In this document: positions 63,629 to 64,000 of the stretch, piece by piece
How positions within the stretch are numbered: the stretch's first letter is position 1
Layout of the letters: every line of letters begins with the position of its first letter
Assembly: GCF_025685655.1 (NCBI RefSeq)
Contig: NZ_JAGSYG010000001.1
Location: forward strand, 1,426,001 to 1,490,000
Source of the DNA: Acidicapsa ligni
GTDB taxonomy: Bacteria > Acidobacteriota > Terriglobia > Terriglobales > Acidobacteriaceae
Direction: 5' to 3'
Length of the DNA: 64,000 bases
Position numbers and translations under genes: made by a program
The notes under the pieces: model-generated
Told to the model about the DNA's origin: nothing
Databases searched by the model: none
Seen by the model: the letters and a program-made list of their open reading frames with translations, nothing else

Positions 63629-64000
63629 ATGAGAATTGCAATTATTTCCGATGTCCATGCAAATTTCCCCGCTCTTCGTGCCTTCTCGGAGACCTGGGAT
63701 GAACTATGGGTGATTGGGGACCTTGTGAACTATGGACCAAACCCAAACGAAGTGATCGATTGGGTACAGACGCACGCTCACTGTGTGGTGCGGGGCAATC
63801 ACGACCATGCGATCGGCTTCTCGACCGACCCGCGATGCTCCGCTCCCTATCGTGCAATGGCCTCCGAGACAGGAGCCTTCACGAACAAGGTTCTCTCCGA
63901 ACAATCGAAACGCTATCTCGAGAGACTCCCTTTAACCGTGGAGAGGCGGCTGCGCGAGCATACGTTCTACTTGGTCCATGCCACGCCATCTGATCCGCTG
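63629..64000 (+). CDS. Metallophosphoesterase, calcineurin-like (copy 2), cut by window edge
   Basis: At least 124 residues from the ATG at 63629 (CTCGGAGG upstream); the 3' end is outside the window. Metal-binding motifs SDVHAN, GDLVNYGP and VVRGNHDHA match copy 1 at 14997. Thirteen bp behind the small one-TM gene, so probably the third gene of riboswitch 16's transcript. Confidence 0.88.
   Translation, partial: MRIAIISDVHANFPALRAFSETWDELWVIGDLVNYGPNPNEVIDWVQTHAHCVVRGNHDHAIGFSTDPRCSAPYRAMASETGAFTNKVLSEQSKRYLERLPLTVERRLREHTFYLVHATPSDPL

Overview
The window looks like a chromosomal segment of an Acidobacteriota bacterium, probably of the Terriglobia/Edaphobacter/Granulicella type. This is an inference from gene content (DUF2934 protein, secreted SGNH hydrolase, AcpA/PlcC-type phosphoesterase, DUF3830, many TTG/GTG starts); no rRNA or other marker is present to prove it. 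I saw no tRNA, rRNA, insertion sequence or CRISPR array.

The dominant feature is a fluoride-response super-cluster. From about 8.3 kb to the right edge I find 16 copies of the fluoride (crcB-motif) riboswitch: a P1 hairpin of the type GGYGATGGNNTYCRCC, a central arm, and a GCTGATGACTCCTA tail. Eight are on each strand, and each sits directly in front of a gene or operon. Several have a sigma70-like promoter a few bases upstream. About five end in intrinsic-terminator-like hairpins. The others place the Shine-Dalgarno sequence of the next reading frame in a hairpin.

Layout. (1) 0-8 kb, ordinary region without riboswitches: a partial phosphotransferase, a sigma/anti-sigma pair, a HTH regulator, a KH protein, a DinB-like polymerase, an SGNH hydrolase and an AraC regulator. 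(2) 8-24 kb: riboswitch units for a family I pyrophosphatase, a YkoP-like protein plus a two-TM channel, three CFA-synthase-like proteins (one apparently a pseudoenzyme), S-adenosylmethionine synthetase, Nudix, a metallophosphoesterase, a HEAT-HAD fusion, a LysR regulator and soluble transhydrogenase. (3) 24-34 kb, minus strand: a TolC/MFP/RND efflux operon with a beta-propeller protein, an AcpA/PlcC-type phosphoesterase and a multicopper oxidase behind one riboswitch. (4) 34-49 kb, minus strand: the fluoride core. It holds a CLC-F-type antiporter with a DUF190-like tail, the Fluc/CrcB channel, two DUF190 proteins, three dynamin-like GTPases, a DUF6062-like Cys/His protein, an AAA ATPase and enolase. 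(5) 49-60 kb, plus strand: a six-gene energy-converting-hydrogenase-related (Ehr) complex whose large subunit lacks the NiFe cysteine ligands, then ilvD, a universal stress protein, a membrane protein and a histidine phosphatase. (6) 60-64 kb: riboswitch units for an RpoZ-like omega paralogue (followed by an MlaE-permease remnant), an MFS transporter with a 41-residue microprotein, and a second pyrophosphatase unit ending in a second metallophosphoesterase cut by the window edge.

How the genes fit together (inference): fluoride is exported by CrcB and CLC-F. Mg-dependent enzymes known to be fluoride-sensitive (enolase, pyrophosphatase, and probably phosphatases and GTPases) are supplied as extra copies. 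Membrane integrity may be supported by CFA synthases, fed by SAM from MetK, and by dynamin-like GTPases. The Ehr complex, transhydrogenase, RND pump and MFS transporter may restore ion and redox balance.
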